28,849 bases of DNA, taken from the NCBI GenBank assembly GCA_913041025.1, contig CAJWGQ010000013.1, forward strand, positions 1-28,849, in the 5' to 3' direction. Source of the stretch: an uncultured Gammaproteobacteria bacterium. GTDB lineage: Bacteria; Pseudomonadota; Gammaproteobacteria; Pseudomonadales; Azotimanducaceae_A. This document shows positions 15,447 to 22,646 of the stretch, piece by piece (within the stretch, counting starts at the first letter, position 1; every line of letters starts with the position of its first letter). The translations under genes were made by a program, and so were the position numbers. The notes under the pieces are model-generated. The model was not told the DNA's origin. It did not search any database and worked only from the letters and a program-made list of their open reading frames with translations.

Positions 15447-15507
15447 AGTCCTTAAACATCTCACGCTAATCAATGTATTAATCGAAAAATAAAATTGGGA
15501 GGAACAA

Positions 15508-16311
15508 GTGGCTGCAGTTGAATTTGAAGTGGATGGACATATTGCCTTGGTGACGCTTAATCGACCTGAGGCGAGAAACTCCTTCAACCCAGAAGCATTG
15601 GTGCAACTATACGATGCGTTTCAAGAGGTTGAGACAAACGACAACATCCGAGTGGCGGTTATCACGGGTTCCGGTGACAAAGCATTCTGTGCAGGCGCCG
15701 ATCTGGGTCAGCTGATTACTTTAATGAACGGTGCTCGGCAACCGGAAAATGAATGGGACACACGATACGTCGAAGATGTATCCAAAAAGGGCAGTTACTT
15801 GATGAACAAGGATCCAGTGAAACCCGTGGTTGCAGCGATTAATGGTCATGCGATTGCTGGGGGTATGGAGCTGGTTCAAGGCACTGATATCCGCTTTGCT
15901 GTGCCAGAAGCTAAGTTTGGTCTACAGGAGGTCAAGTGGGCGATCTTTCCTGCCGGAGGGTCGACAGTAAGAATGCCAAGACAGATGCCCTATGCAAAAG
16001 CGATGGAGCTGATGCTGACCGGTGATCTTATTAGTGCTCAGGAAGCTTTGGAGCTTGGATTCTTGAACTACGTGGTCGAGCCTGCTCAGCTGATGGATAG
16101 GGCAATGGAAATGGCAGGCAAGTTGGCTGCAAATGGTCCTATTGCTGTTCAAGCTATTCGTAAATCAGTTCGCGAAGTTTGGGGATATCCAGAAGCGGAA
16201 GCGCTCAAGATGGAGGGAACCTTTTCTGGCCCAGTCTTCAAAACGGAAGACGCCAAAGAAGGTCCAAAGGCTTTCATGGAAAAAAGAGAACCGGTTTATA
16301 AAGGTCGATAG
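15508..16311 (+). CDS. Enoyl-CoA hydratase (canonical crotonase)
   Basis: The GTG start follows TTGGGAGG. The 267 aa protein is a standard crotonase with both catalytic glutamates of rat mitochondrial hydratase: Glu121 in A-I-A-G-G-M-E-L and Glu141 in F-G-L-Q-E-V-K-W. The oxyanion segment C-A-G-A-D-L is at 61-66, and the C-terminal K-A-F-M-E-K-R-E-P-V-Y is typical. It should hydrate trans-2-enoyl-CoA or a close analogue; W-A-I-F-P-A-G-G replaces the usual G-L-I-P-G-A-G-G. It is the only one of the three crotonases in this window with an intact Glu pair. An MFS gene starts 35 nt after it, which suggests co-transcription. Confidence 0.9.
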   Translation: MAAVEFEVDGHIALVTLNRPEARNSFNPEALVQLYDAFQEVETNDNIRVAVITGSGDKAFCAGADLGQLITLMNGARQPENEWDTRYVEDVSKKGSYLMNKDPVKPVVAAINGHAIAGGMELVQGTDIRFAVPEAKFGLQEVKWAIFPAGGSTVRMPRQMPYAKAMELMLTGDLISAQEALELGFLNYVVEPAQLMDRAMEMAGKLAANGPIAVQAIRKSVREVWGYPEAEALKMEGTFSGPVFKTEDAKEGPKAFMEKREPVYKGR

Positions 16312-16346
16312 TTCGTCCACCGCTTAAACAATCTGGGCATAGCATT

Positions 16347-17546
16347 TTGGAGCCTCGATTAGCTTGGTATTTGGCCAGCAGCGCCAGCTTCGTTGTGCCT
16401 CTTGGTATTGGACAGCTATTACTACCATGGCTCTTAGCCATTTATTTAGGAGAGAGCGCTACCCGGATCGGATTGGCGCAGATGATAGCCCAACTGCCCG
16501 TGGTATTGCTTGTGCTCTGGGGAGGCTGGCTAGGTGATCGTATGGACCAGCGGCGACTGCTCATTTACCTGACAGGTATCATGGCTATTCCTCCGCTTAT
16601 TTTGGCTGCGGTCTTTTATTGGGGTTCAGTCACCTATTCAGTGGTGGTTTTGTACTCAGTCATCATGGGCTGTTTTATGGCTTTTGTGCAGCCGGCAAGA
16701 GATGCTCTTGTGAATAGGGTAGCCGGACAAAGAGTTCAACAAGTTGTAACGATCACCGTGGGCCTTCAGTGGGGGGTTCAGATAGTGGGTTTTGCCATCG
16801 GCTCGACTGCAGATGCTGTAGGGCCGACAATTTTATTGCTTCTTATTACCTTATTTATGGGCGCAGCGACGTTGGCGGTCAAGCTGATCCCTCCTTTAGA
16901 GCCGATAGAAAATACCGTCAAAGAGGGAATTATTAGTCAAATCAAAGACGGACTTGTAATCGCCTGGGACGACTTGAAGATCCGGACTGCCATGTTGCAG
17001 ATACTTGCTCTAGCAGTTTTCTTCTCTGGGGCCTATCTGGTGTTGTTACCGGTCATGATACGGGAGTTGTATGGTGGCGGCTCTCTGGGACTTGCGGGTG
17101 GTTTTGGTTTTAATTTGGCGGGAACAGTGCTTGCGACTCTGGTCCTGATGAAAACTGGTAGAGTTCGTTATCCAGGCAGAGCGCTAATGTTGGGGACCTT
17201 GCTGAGTTGCTCGTTTTTGCTTGCACTGACGCTTCCTCTTGTTCACTGGTTATTCTATTTGGTCTTGTTCTTCTGGGGAGCAGGCGGAGGCCTCATCGTG
17301 ATCATGAGTCGCTCAATCGTACAAGAAAATGCGCCAGAGACGCATCGGGCTCGAATTATGTCGATCTTTTCGCTCGCTATGATGGGCGGTTCACCGATCG
17401 GAAGCTTATTAATGGGTCTTCTCATTGATCAGGTGGGCGTTCATATGGCTACGTTATTCCCTGTAATCGGGATGATCGTTACTGCTCTTTGCCTCGCGGT
17501 AAAACTTCCGCTATGGGGTATTCAAAGCGCCAGTGTAAGTGAATGA
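16347..17546 (+). CDS. MFS transporter (enterobactin-exporter/MFS_3-like)
   Basis: The 399 aa protein is hydrophobic throughout, with about 11-12 predicted helices. Motif A is G-G-W-L-G-D-R-M-D-Q-R-R-L-L (about 60-73). The motif-C/helix-4 region V-Q-P-A-R-D-A-L-V-N-R-V-A-G is typical of MFS_3 exporters such as EntS. The start is the least certain part: TTG 16347 gives a good N terminus (E-P-R-L-A-W-Y-L-A-S) but I see no Shine-Dalgarno before it. It is distinct from the UMF1-like transporter at 8557. It follows a crotonase by 35 nt and precedes a PhyH gene by 117 nt. The substrate is unknown; the subfamily suggests export. Confidence 0.83.
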   Translation: MEPRLAWYLASSASFVVPLGIGQLLLPWLLAIYLGESATRIGLAQMIAQLPVVLLVLWGGWLGDRMDQRRLLIYLTGIMAIPPLILAAVFYWGSVTYSVVVLYSVIMGCFMAFVQPARDALVNRVAGQRVQQVVTITVGLQWGVQIVGFAIGSTADAVGPTILLLLITLFMGAATLAVKLIPPLEPIENTVKEGIISQIKDGLVIAWDDLKIRTAMLQILALAVFFSGAYLVLLPVMIRELYGGGSLGLAGGFGFNLAGTVLATLVLMKTGRVRYPGRALMLGTLLSCSFLLALTLPLVHWLFYLVLFFWGAGGGLIVIMSRSIVQENAPETHRARIMSIFSLAMMGGSPIGSLLMGLLIDQVGVHMATLFPVIGMIVTALCLAVKLPLWGIQSASVSE

Positions 17547-17663
17547 TTCAACCTGACTTCTTGAGAAACTACCCGTTGTCGAGGAGATTGATTAGGCGTT
17601 CTTGTGGAACAACTGAATCGGCAGTAGGCTTTAACAGGTGATAGCACGGGGTTATGGAGGTCT

Positions 17664-18587
17664 ATGAGTTCAATAACGCAAATGTCTTTTCAGGAGAAAT
17701 CAGATCTTTTTTTAGATGGGTTCGTGATCTTGCGAGGTATTGTTGAAAAGAGCTTAGTGCGGCGAGCTCGCGCGCTAATTGATCAAGACTTCAAAAAAAT
17801 ATTTCATTTTGACCATCCTGACATTAATGATTTATACAATCAGTCCCCGATCAGTGAAATTCTAAATGAGGTCATGGGGCCTCACACAAGGCCGATAAAT
17901 GCACAAGTTGCTGTGACTTCTCCTAACACCATTGATGCTGTGTCTAGGACTAATTTCGATTTGAATTCTGTGCCTCCACCTAAAGCTCATGTGGATGGTG
18001 GTTGGGCTGGGCGTTGCCCATTGAGTCAAACCGAAATAATCGCTTCTGGTAGCACGCTTCATAACTGGGGTCATGATGGCGACCCTAAGTCTATGGGGCC
18101 TAATGGCGCCGCCCCGTTGTGGCAGGACCCGAAAAAACGTTTGGCGATTGGTAGTTATACGGCTCTGGTGGGTGTTTGCTTGAGCGATCAGTTAGAGCCT
18201 GGAAAGGGTCAATTTGCTGTCAGGAAGGGCGCTCACGAATCGGTTCAATCTTTTTTTCGTTACCAGCGAGATCAGGGAGGCCCGATCGGTGGAGGAGGGC
18301 CTGACTGGCCGAGGCTCATCCCCGGTACTAAAGGACGAGCCTTTGCGGGCTCGATGCCCCACGCGATGGAGCAATCCTATCCAAAAATCGAGAACGATTT
18401 ACGAGGTTGGCCGTGGGCAGAGTTGACGCCGGTTTTGATGAAAGAAGGCGACGCGGTTATTGCGCTACATTCGCTTCCACATACGGCTACGCCTAATCTC
18501 AGTGACAATCCAAGAGTAAATGTTTATTTTCGGATACGGCGGCTGAGAGAAGACAATCCTTACGAGGGAGATGAGCGAATAGGCTGA
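17664..18587 (+). CDS. PhyH-type Fe(II)/2-oxoglutarate oxygenase, ending at an in-frame TGA
   Basis: ATG 17664 follows TATGGAGG. Up to the TGA at 18585 the protein is 307 aa and already has every catalytic residue: His109 and Asp111 in P-K-A-H-V-D-G-G-W, distal His273 in H-S-L-P-H-T-A-T-P-N, and 2-oxoglutarate Arg284 in D-N-P-R-V-N-V-Y-F-R. It belongs to a divergent PhyH branch with long inserts, including a G-G-P-I-G-G-G-G-P-D-W-P loop at 206-216. The frame stays open for 85 further codons after the TGA and those codons look like real protein, so the chain may normally be about 393 aa. With the extension the next PhyH starts 4 nt later; without it there is a 262-nt gap. The TGA may be a nonsense mutation (for example of a TGG Trp codon), a sequencing error or a recoded Sec codon. 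Confidence 0.85.
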   Translation: MSSITQMSFQEKSDLFLDGFVILRGIVEKSLVRRARALIDQDFKKIFHFDHPDINDLYNQSPISEILNEVMGPHTRPINAQVAVTSPNTIDAVSRTNFDLNSVPPPKAHVDGGWAGRCPLSQTEIIASGSTLHNWGHDGDPKSMGPNGAAPLWQDPKKRLAIGSYTALVGVCLSDQLEPGKGQFAVRKGAHESVQSFFRYQRDQGGPIGGGGPDWPRLIPGTKGRAFAGSMPHAMEQSYPKIENDLRGWPWAELTPVLMKEGDAVIALHSLPHTATPNLSDNPRVNVYFRIRRLREDNPYEGDERIG

Positions 18588-18845
18588 AGGCTTTCTGGTC
18601 ATCCTGTTCGAGCTCTCAACGGTGATTTTCTTGAGTACCCAGATCTTTACGACCCATTTGAATATTCGACTGAGAAGCTCTCTGACCGCTGGAGTAAATG
18701 GCAAGGCTTGACTCAGGTTCTGAGCGACAAATCAGTATGGTCATGGAAAACCAAAACTGACTGTAATAATTTATGGTTTATACTTTGGAGGAAAGAGGCT
18801 GTCAGCAAAAATAGATGTGCTGTGAAAGCTCAGGAGGGGTGTTGA
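18585..18845 (+). other. In-frame continuation of the PhyH gene past its TGA (possible C-terminal extension)
   Basis: From the TGA at 18585-18587 the same frame is open to TGA 18843-18845. The first part reads R-L-S-G-H-P-V-R-A-L-N-G-D-F-L-E-Y-P-D-L-Y-D-P-F-E-Y and then S-D-R-W-S-K-W-Q-G-L, a composition expected of a folded protein tail. The last 30 or so codons look less protein-like. A weak stem-loop sits 3' of the TGA: CC-u-GUU / AAC-GG at 18603-18622, with a single bulged U three pairs below a 9-nt loop whose second base is G, starting 21 nt after TGA. This loosely fits bSECIS rules, so selenocysteine cannot be excluded, but it is weaker than the element at 2748. Confidence 0.45.
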
Positions 18846-18849
18846 GACT

Positions 18850-19701
18850 ATGAATAATCCATATGACCCAATCGATCAGACCGGGATCGTTATTGGAGGG
18901 CTGGATATAGGTTCAGTGGTTAACGAGATTCAGGACAAAGGCTACTGTGTCGTTGAAAATTTTCTTGCTAAAGACGAAGTGGAGCGAATTAGATCGAACT
19001 TCAATGAGTCAGTGCCGATCACTGAAATGCGTGCCATTGGAACAGAAACTGGAAGAACGTGGAGAGCGCATAACTTATTAGGCAAAACGCGAGCAGCCGA
19101 TAATGTGTTCCTTGACCCTCGTTTACGGGCGATCGTTGATGGAGTGATCGGTAAATACAACCAAGTGAACGTAACCACTCTCTTCAACACGCTACCAGGG
19201 GAAACCAAACAATTTCTTCATCAGGATGACGGTTTATGGCCAATTCCCAGACCTCACCCAGCATTTTTGTGTAATGCGCTCTTTGCTTTCGACGACTTTA
19301 CCAAAGCCAATGGAGCGACCCACTTAGTACCCTACAGCCACCGCTGGAACACACCTGTCGATCAATCTATCGAATCAATCCAGGTTGAAATGTCTTCGGG
19401 GAGCGTCGTCTTTTGGGAAGGGGGCATGTGGCATGCTGGTGGTGCGAATACCACCGAAAATGTTGAGCGCATGGGTTTCTTTATTAGCCACCAGGTTAGC
19501 TATCTGCGGCCCCAGGAAATCCAGTTGTTATCCATTCCACAAGAAACAGTGCGAACGATGCCGAAAAAGCTTCAACGACTGGTTGGTTATCATTCCTTTG
19601 GTCTTGGTGTGGATGGGCGAGACCCTTTAGAGGTACTTGAAGATGGGATAGTCGTTAATCCCGAAGCGAAACTAGCAAATGAGTGGCGAGAAACTTATTA
19701 G
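18850..19701 (+). CDS. PhyH-type Fe(II)/2-oxoglutarate oxygenase
   Basis: The 283 aa protein is a classic PhyH. It has His124 and Asp126 in F-L-H-Q-D-D-G-L-W, distal His195 in G-G-M-W-H-A-G-G-A-N, and Arg207 in V-E-R-M-G-F-F-I-S-H. It also has the family turn G-A-T-H-L-V-P-Y-S-H-R-W (155-166) and the N-terminal recognition segment D-K-G-Y-C-V-V-E-N-F-L (29-39). ATG 18850 lies 12 nt after AGGAGG, slightly far but usable. It should hydroxylate a small organic molecule; the close relatives I recall are unassigned. It follows the PhyH at 17664 with either 4 nt (read-through form) or 262 nt between them, and the two are not near-identical duplicates. Confidence 0.92.
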   Translation: MNNPYDPIDQTGIVIGGLDIGSVVNEIQDKGYCVVENFLAKDEVERIRSNFNESVPITEMRAIGTETGRTWRAHNLLGKTRAADNVFLDPRLRAIVDGVIGKYNQVNVTTLFNTLPGETKQFLHQDDGLWPIPRPHPAFLCNALFAFDDFTKANGATHLVPYSHRWNTPVDQSIESIQVEMSSGSVVFWEGGMWHAGGANTTENVERMGFFISHQVSYLRPQEIQLLSIPQETVRTMPKKLQRLVGYHSFGLGVDGRDPLEVLEDGIVVNPEAKLANEWRETY

Positions 19702-19767
19702 GCCTGGACTTCTATGGGTGTCCCCCGCAATTAAGAAACATTCACAACTGTAGGCATTAAAATGAGT

Positions 19768-19783
19768 CGTCCTTTGGAGGACG
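19768..19783 (+). terminator. Possible bidirectional terminator hairpin between convergent genes
   Basis: CGTCCT, loop TTGG, AGGACG forms a perfect 6-bp G/C-rich stem midway in the 104-nt gap between the converging PhyH gene and the StyC-like gene. Both flanks are T/A-rich (TTCATGATTTTC on plus; ACTCATTTTAATG on minus), but neither has a classic U-tract. Confidence 0.4.
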
Positions 19784-19805
19784 TTCATGATTTTCAACTT
19801 ACTTC

Positions 19806-20279
19806 CTAATTGATTCCTTTTAGAGATTTGATTCCCGCGTAGGTGAGTAGTATGAGGGCTATGATTGCTCCGACTAAGGCCGGCAAAAACCCAACCACAC
19901 CAAACCAATCGCTGGCCCCTAAAGGATTGTCTCCTATAGAAAGTGCCCGATTTGAGGCCGCATTTCCAAACCAATAAAAGATGGTGTTTGCCCAGGCGAC
20001 AAAAATCAAACCGTAGGCGGTCCTTGTTTGCATTGATTGGCTTATCGAAATCAAAGGTAGCGAAAGGGCCACCGCTATAACCATCAACCCGTTAGTTAAC
20101 CCGCCAACGTGAGCTCTCACCCATCCATCGGTTGTCCCATAGTAGGGCATAGAGACTATTTTGCCTGGCATGACTTCTAAGCCGCCGATTAAACCAAAAC
20201 CCAACATGAACCCTGCCAAAAGTGCCGCAACCATGACCAAGAGTCCGTGCCCTACCATCTGCCTTTGCAGTGTTTCCAT
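19806..20279 (-). CDS. Small four-helix membrane protein resembling styrene-oxide isomerase (StyC)
   Basis: The 157 aa protein has four membrane helices and lines up by eye with StyC along its length. Shared blocks are an N-terminal M-x-G-H-G-L-L (8-14), G-G-L-E-V-M-P-G-K-I (32-41), D-G-W-V-R-A-H-V-G-G-L-T-N-G-L-M-V-I-A-V-A (51-71), L-P at the end of helix 2, and W-A-N-T-I-F-Y-W-F-G-N-A with a downstream D-N-P-L-G-A-S-D-W-F. His57 sits where StyC has the histidine reported to ligate haem b. StyC converts styrene oxide to phenylacetaldehyde by a Meinwald rearrangement in the inner membrane. No styrene monooxygenase (styAB) is visible nearby, so the epoxide substrate here is unknown. Many uncharacterised StyC-like proteins exist. 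It lies 59 nt downstream of the serine hydrolase gene on the same strand. Confidence 0.65.
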   Translation of the reverse strand: METLQRQMVGHGLLVMVAALLAGFMLGFGLIGGLEVMPGKIVSMPYYGTTDGWVRAHVGGLTNGLMVIAVALSLPLISISQSMQTRTAYGLIFVAWANTIFYWFGNAASNRALSIGDNPLGASDWFGVVGFLPALVGAIIALILLTYAGIKSLKGIN

Positions 20280-20338
20280 CTGTCGATCTCCGATGCTGTA
20301 AAATTTAGTAAGTGGTTTAGATTACTCCCTTAAGTTTG

Positions 20339-21640
20339 TCAGTCTTCAGAACCGTAGATTTCATTGAGTAACTGAAACATGACGGGTGTCAGTGGCATTT
20401 CACTTTGAGCATCGTCCTTGTAATAGCTAGTAAACACTGCCACCACATCCCATTTAGGATTGATGATTAGTCCCTGTCCAGCCCAACCGCCTTTGTACAG
20501 CGTGCCGTTTCGATGAATCGTGTCCCATTGATAGAGGTTGTATTTAACGCCACTGTTGATCAGGTAGTCCAATCCGGCATTTTTAATCAGATCAGGATTG
20601 CCCTGAGTCAGTAAAAAATCGACGTGCTCTTGGGAGATAATGGGTTCCAAGGTCACTTTCGACTGACTCGGTGTAAAGAGCAAGCCAAACCGTGCTAAAT
20701 CCCTGATTTTTGATAAAAACCCGCCATGTGTCATTGGGATACCCTGGATCGGGGCTATATAGGCCGCATCCGACTCAGCACCGATGCGCCACCAGATTTC
20801 TTTAGTTAAAGCATCATGAAAGGGCATACCAGTGAGTTCCTCCACTAGCCAGGCGAGCACAAAAGTATTCACGCCGGAGTATGAATAAGCTTTCCCAGGC
20901 TCAGTTAGCCGTTCTGCTCTCAAGTTGGCGATAAACTCATAGGGATTCTGGGTAGGTCGGTTTTTGCTGTATCCGTCACCGATCGTGACAGAGTACCTGT
21001 AGTAACAGGAGGATTTGTCATCATAATCATCCGCGCAGTCCAGACCATTGGCCATATCCAGTATGTTCCTTACCGAAGTCCCGGCTAAAACTGAGTTTTC
21101 AAGCTCGGGTAGGTACGTGTCTATGGGTTTTGTTACATCTACCAGACCGCGTTCCTCTAGTATCCGAACCAGTGTTCCTACTATTGCTTTGGCGACCGAC
21201 CAATAGATAGGCTTTTCATAATGTTGCATCCTGGGGTAAGACTCAAAGGCGATCTCGCCTTTGTGCAGGACGATAACTCCCATCGTCGTCGAATGCTCAC
21301 TGTTGATAAATTCAGAAAAGGGAAGCTTTCCCTCTGGTGTCTCGACCTGAAAGTTGCCTATCAAAGGATTAACGCTTTCATTTAAGTTGCTTTCAGGGCC
21401 GCTTCTATAAACCTGCGCGGTCGGGAAAATTTGATGCAGGTTCTTAAAGTTCCACAACATGTCCGGTCCGTAGACGGTCCACCAAATATCGTTGGTGGCC
21501 AATCTTTTGTGTTGCTGTCTCGTTTGATCTGCGGTGGATGAAGGTTCAAAAGAGTCGGCCCAGGAAGGCTGATTAGCGGGAATCAATATCATCAATAGTG
21601 CAATGATCGAATAGAGCTGTTTAGGGTTTTGTTTATTCAT
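20339..21640 (-). CDS. Beta-lactamase-like serine hydrolase (class C/esterase fold), exported
   Basis: The 433 aa protein begins with a cleavable-looking signal peptide (residues 1-28, hydrophobic S-I-I-A-L-L-M-I-L-I, end near S-W-A-D). It has the catalytic S148-V-A-K151 of the S-x-x-K motif in Y-W-S-V-A-K-A-I-V-G, and D-T-Y-L-P-E-L-E typical of the beta-lactamase family fold. The second motif reads Y254-S-G256 in Y-S-Y-S-G-V-N where class C enzymes have Y-x-N. The third-motif region is K-G-G-W-A-G-Q-G, where K-T-G is expected. Such variants are common in esterases, peptidases and oligomer hydrolases of this fold, so resistance to beta-lactams is unlikely. It is a periplasmic hydrolase of unknown substrate and may share a transcript with the StyC-like gene. 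Its divergent neighbour is the crotonase at 21739. Confidence 0.87.
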   Translation of the reverse strand: MNKQNPKQLYSIIALLMILIPANQPSWADSFEPSSTADQTRQQHKRLATNDIWWTVYGPDMLWNFKNLHQIFPTAQVYRSGPESNLNESVNPLIGNFQVETPEGKLPFSEFINSEHSTTMGVIVLHKGEIAFESYPRMQHYEKPIYWSVAKAIVGTLVRILEERGLVDVTKPIDTYLPELENSVLAGTSVRNILDMANGLDCADDYDDKSSCYYRYSVTIGDGYSKNRPTQNPYEFIANLRAERLTEPGKAYSYSGVNTFVLAWLVEELTGMPFHDALTKEIWWRIGAESDAAYIAPIQGIPMTHGGFLSKIRDLARFGLLFTPSQSKVTLEPIISQEHVDFLLTQGNPDLIKNAGLDYLINSGVKYNLYQWDTIHRNGTLYKGGWAGQGLIINPKWDVVAVFTSYYKDDAQSEMPLTPVMFQLLNEIYGSED

Positions 21641-21697
21641 AGGTAGTTTGTTTGCTGTTATGTGAAACTTATGGATTTAGTGATCTTCAATCAGTTT

Positions 21698-21716
21698 TGT
21701 TAATCTCAAATTAACA
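21698..21716. promoter_or_regulatory. Palindromic operator-like site between divergent genes
   Basis: TGTTAAT, spacer CTCAA, ATTAACA is a perfect 7-bp inverted repeat (19 bp in all). It lies 23 bp before the crotonase TTG and 58 bp before the serine-hydrolase ATG. The place and symmetry suggest a dimeric repressor or activator site. No regulator gene is in the window to match it. Confidence 0.35.
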
Positions 21717-21738
21717 GATTTGCTAGTAGGAGAAAAAC

Positions 21739-22536
21739 TTGAGCTACGAAGATATCATTTATGACAAGTCAGAACGTATTGCGACGTTAACTTTCAACCG
21801 ACCCGACCGGCTCAATGCCATTACTAATCTCATGCGGTCAGAGATACTGGAAGCAATGAAGGATGCCAGCGCAGACGATGACGTAAGAGTCGTTGTGATC
21901 AAGGGGGCCGGTAAGGGGTTTTGCGCTGGAGCAGATTTGGGGGGAGGTGCAAAGCCATCGCAAATCGACGAACCTGCCCCCAACAGCAGGTTGCCCAGAG
22001 ACAGTTTTCAAGAAGCTTTTGCTAGGGTTATGTGGGACATGCCAAAGCCCGCCATTGCGGCGATAAATGGCGCCGCCGCCGGCCTAGGATTCGGTATGGC
22101 ACTGACCTGCGATATTCGAATTTCATCAAGTCTGGGTAAATTTGCCTCAGCCTTTTCCAGGATCAGCCTTGTGCCTGAGGCATGTATGACCTTCTATCTT
22201 CCCCGCATAATTGGTTTAGCACGATCTGCCGAGATCCTGTATACCGGTCGACAAGTATTAGCTGATGAAGCCTTATCCATAGGCCTGGTGAACCAGGTGG
22301 TTCCGCCAGAAGAACTGGACGAGGCGGTTAACACCATGGCTGTGACCTTGGCTAATGCGGCCCCGATTGCGATTCAGTTAACTAGGAGAGAACTCTATCG
22401 AGGATTAGAAGGTACGTTTGATGGGCAACTTGAGATGGAGCTCTACCATCAAAAATTTCTTCAAGGCTCGATGGATTCAAAAGAAGGTCCTCGAGCTTTT
22501 ATGGAAAAAAGAGAGCCGAATTTCCAGGGCAGATAG
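21739..22536 (+). CDS. Enoyl-CoA hydratase/isomerase family protein (PaaG-like; both hydratase Glu positions changed)
   Basis: The TTG start follows TAGGAGA. The 265 aa protein has the crotonase core: N-R-P-D-R-L-N-A-I, C-A-G-A-D-L at 62-67, and a G-x-A-x-G-x-G oxyanion loop at 111-117. The position of the first hydratase Glu is Gly119 (A-G-L-G-F-G-M-A-L) and the second is in F-A-S-A-F-S-R-I-S-L-V-P-E. The residue after V-P is Glu147, where PaaG-type isomerases have Asp. With both usual glutamates missing, simple hydration is unlikely; isomerisation, or another acyl-CoA reaction using Glu147, is more probable. It ends with the usual G-P-R-A-F-M-E-K-R-E-P. A PhyH gene follows 110 nt later on the same strand. 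Confidence 0.88.
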   Translation: MSYEDIIYDKSERIATLTFNRPDRLNAITNLMRSEILEAMKDASADDDVRVVVIKGAGKGFCAGADLGGGAKPSQIDEPAPNSRLPRDSFQEAFARVMWDMPKPAIAAINGAAAGLGFGMALTCDIRISSSLGKFASAFSRISLVPEACMTFYLPRIIGLARSAEILYTGRQVLADEALSIGLVNQVVPPEELDEAVNTMAVTLANAAPIAIQLTRRELYRGLEGTFDGQLEMELYHQKFLQGSMDSKEGPRAFMEKREPNFQGR

Positions 22537-22565
22537 AAGATTTCTTTTTTTTCGAGAGAAGCTTC
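22536..22565 (+). terminator. Weak hairpin with T-run after the crotonase
   Basis: GAAG-at-TTCT and AGAA-g-CTTC can pair around a T-rich loop (TTTTTTTCGAG) directly after the TAG stop. The stem is imperfect and the T-run lies in the loop rather than after the stem, so terminator activity is doubtful. Confidence 0.2.
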
Positions 22566-22646
22566 AATAGCTAATAGGTAATAGACACGGTTATGAGTTT
22601 GTCTTAGATTGAATCTGAGTCAGCATGATTTGAGGGGAGTTAGGAA

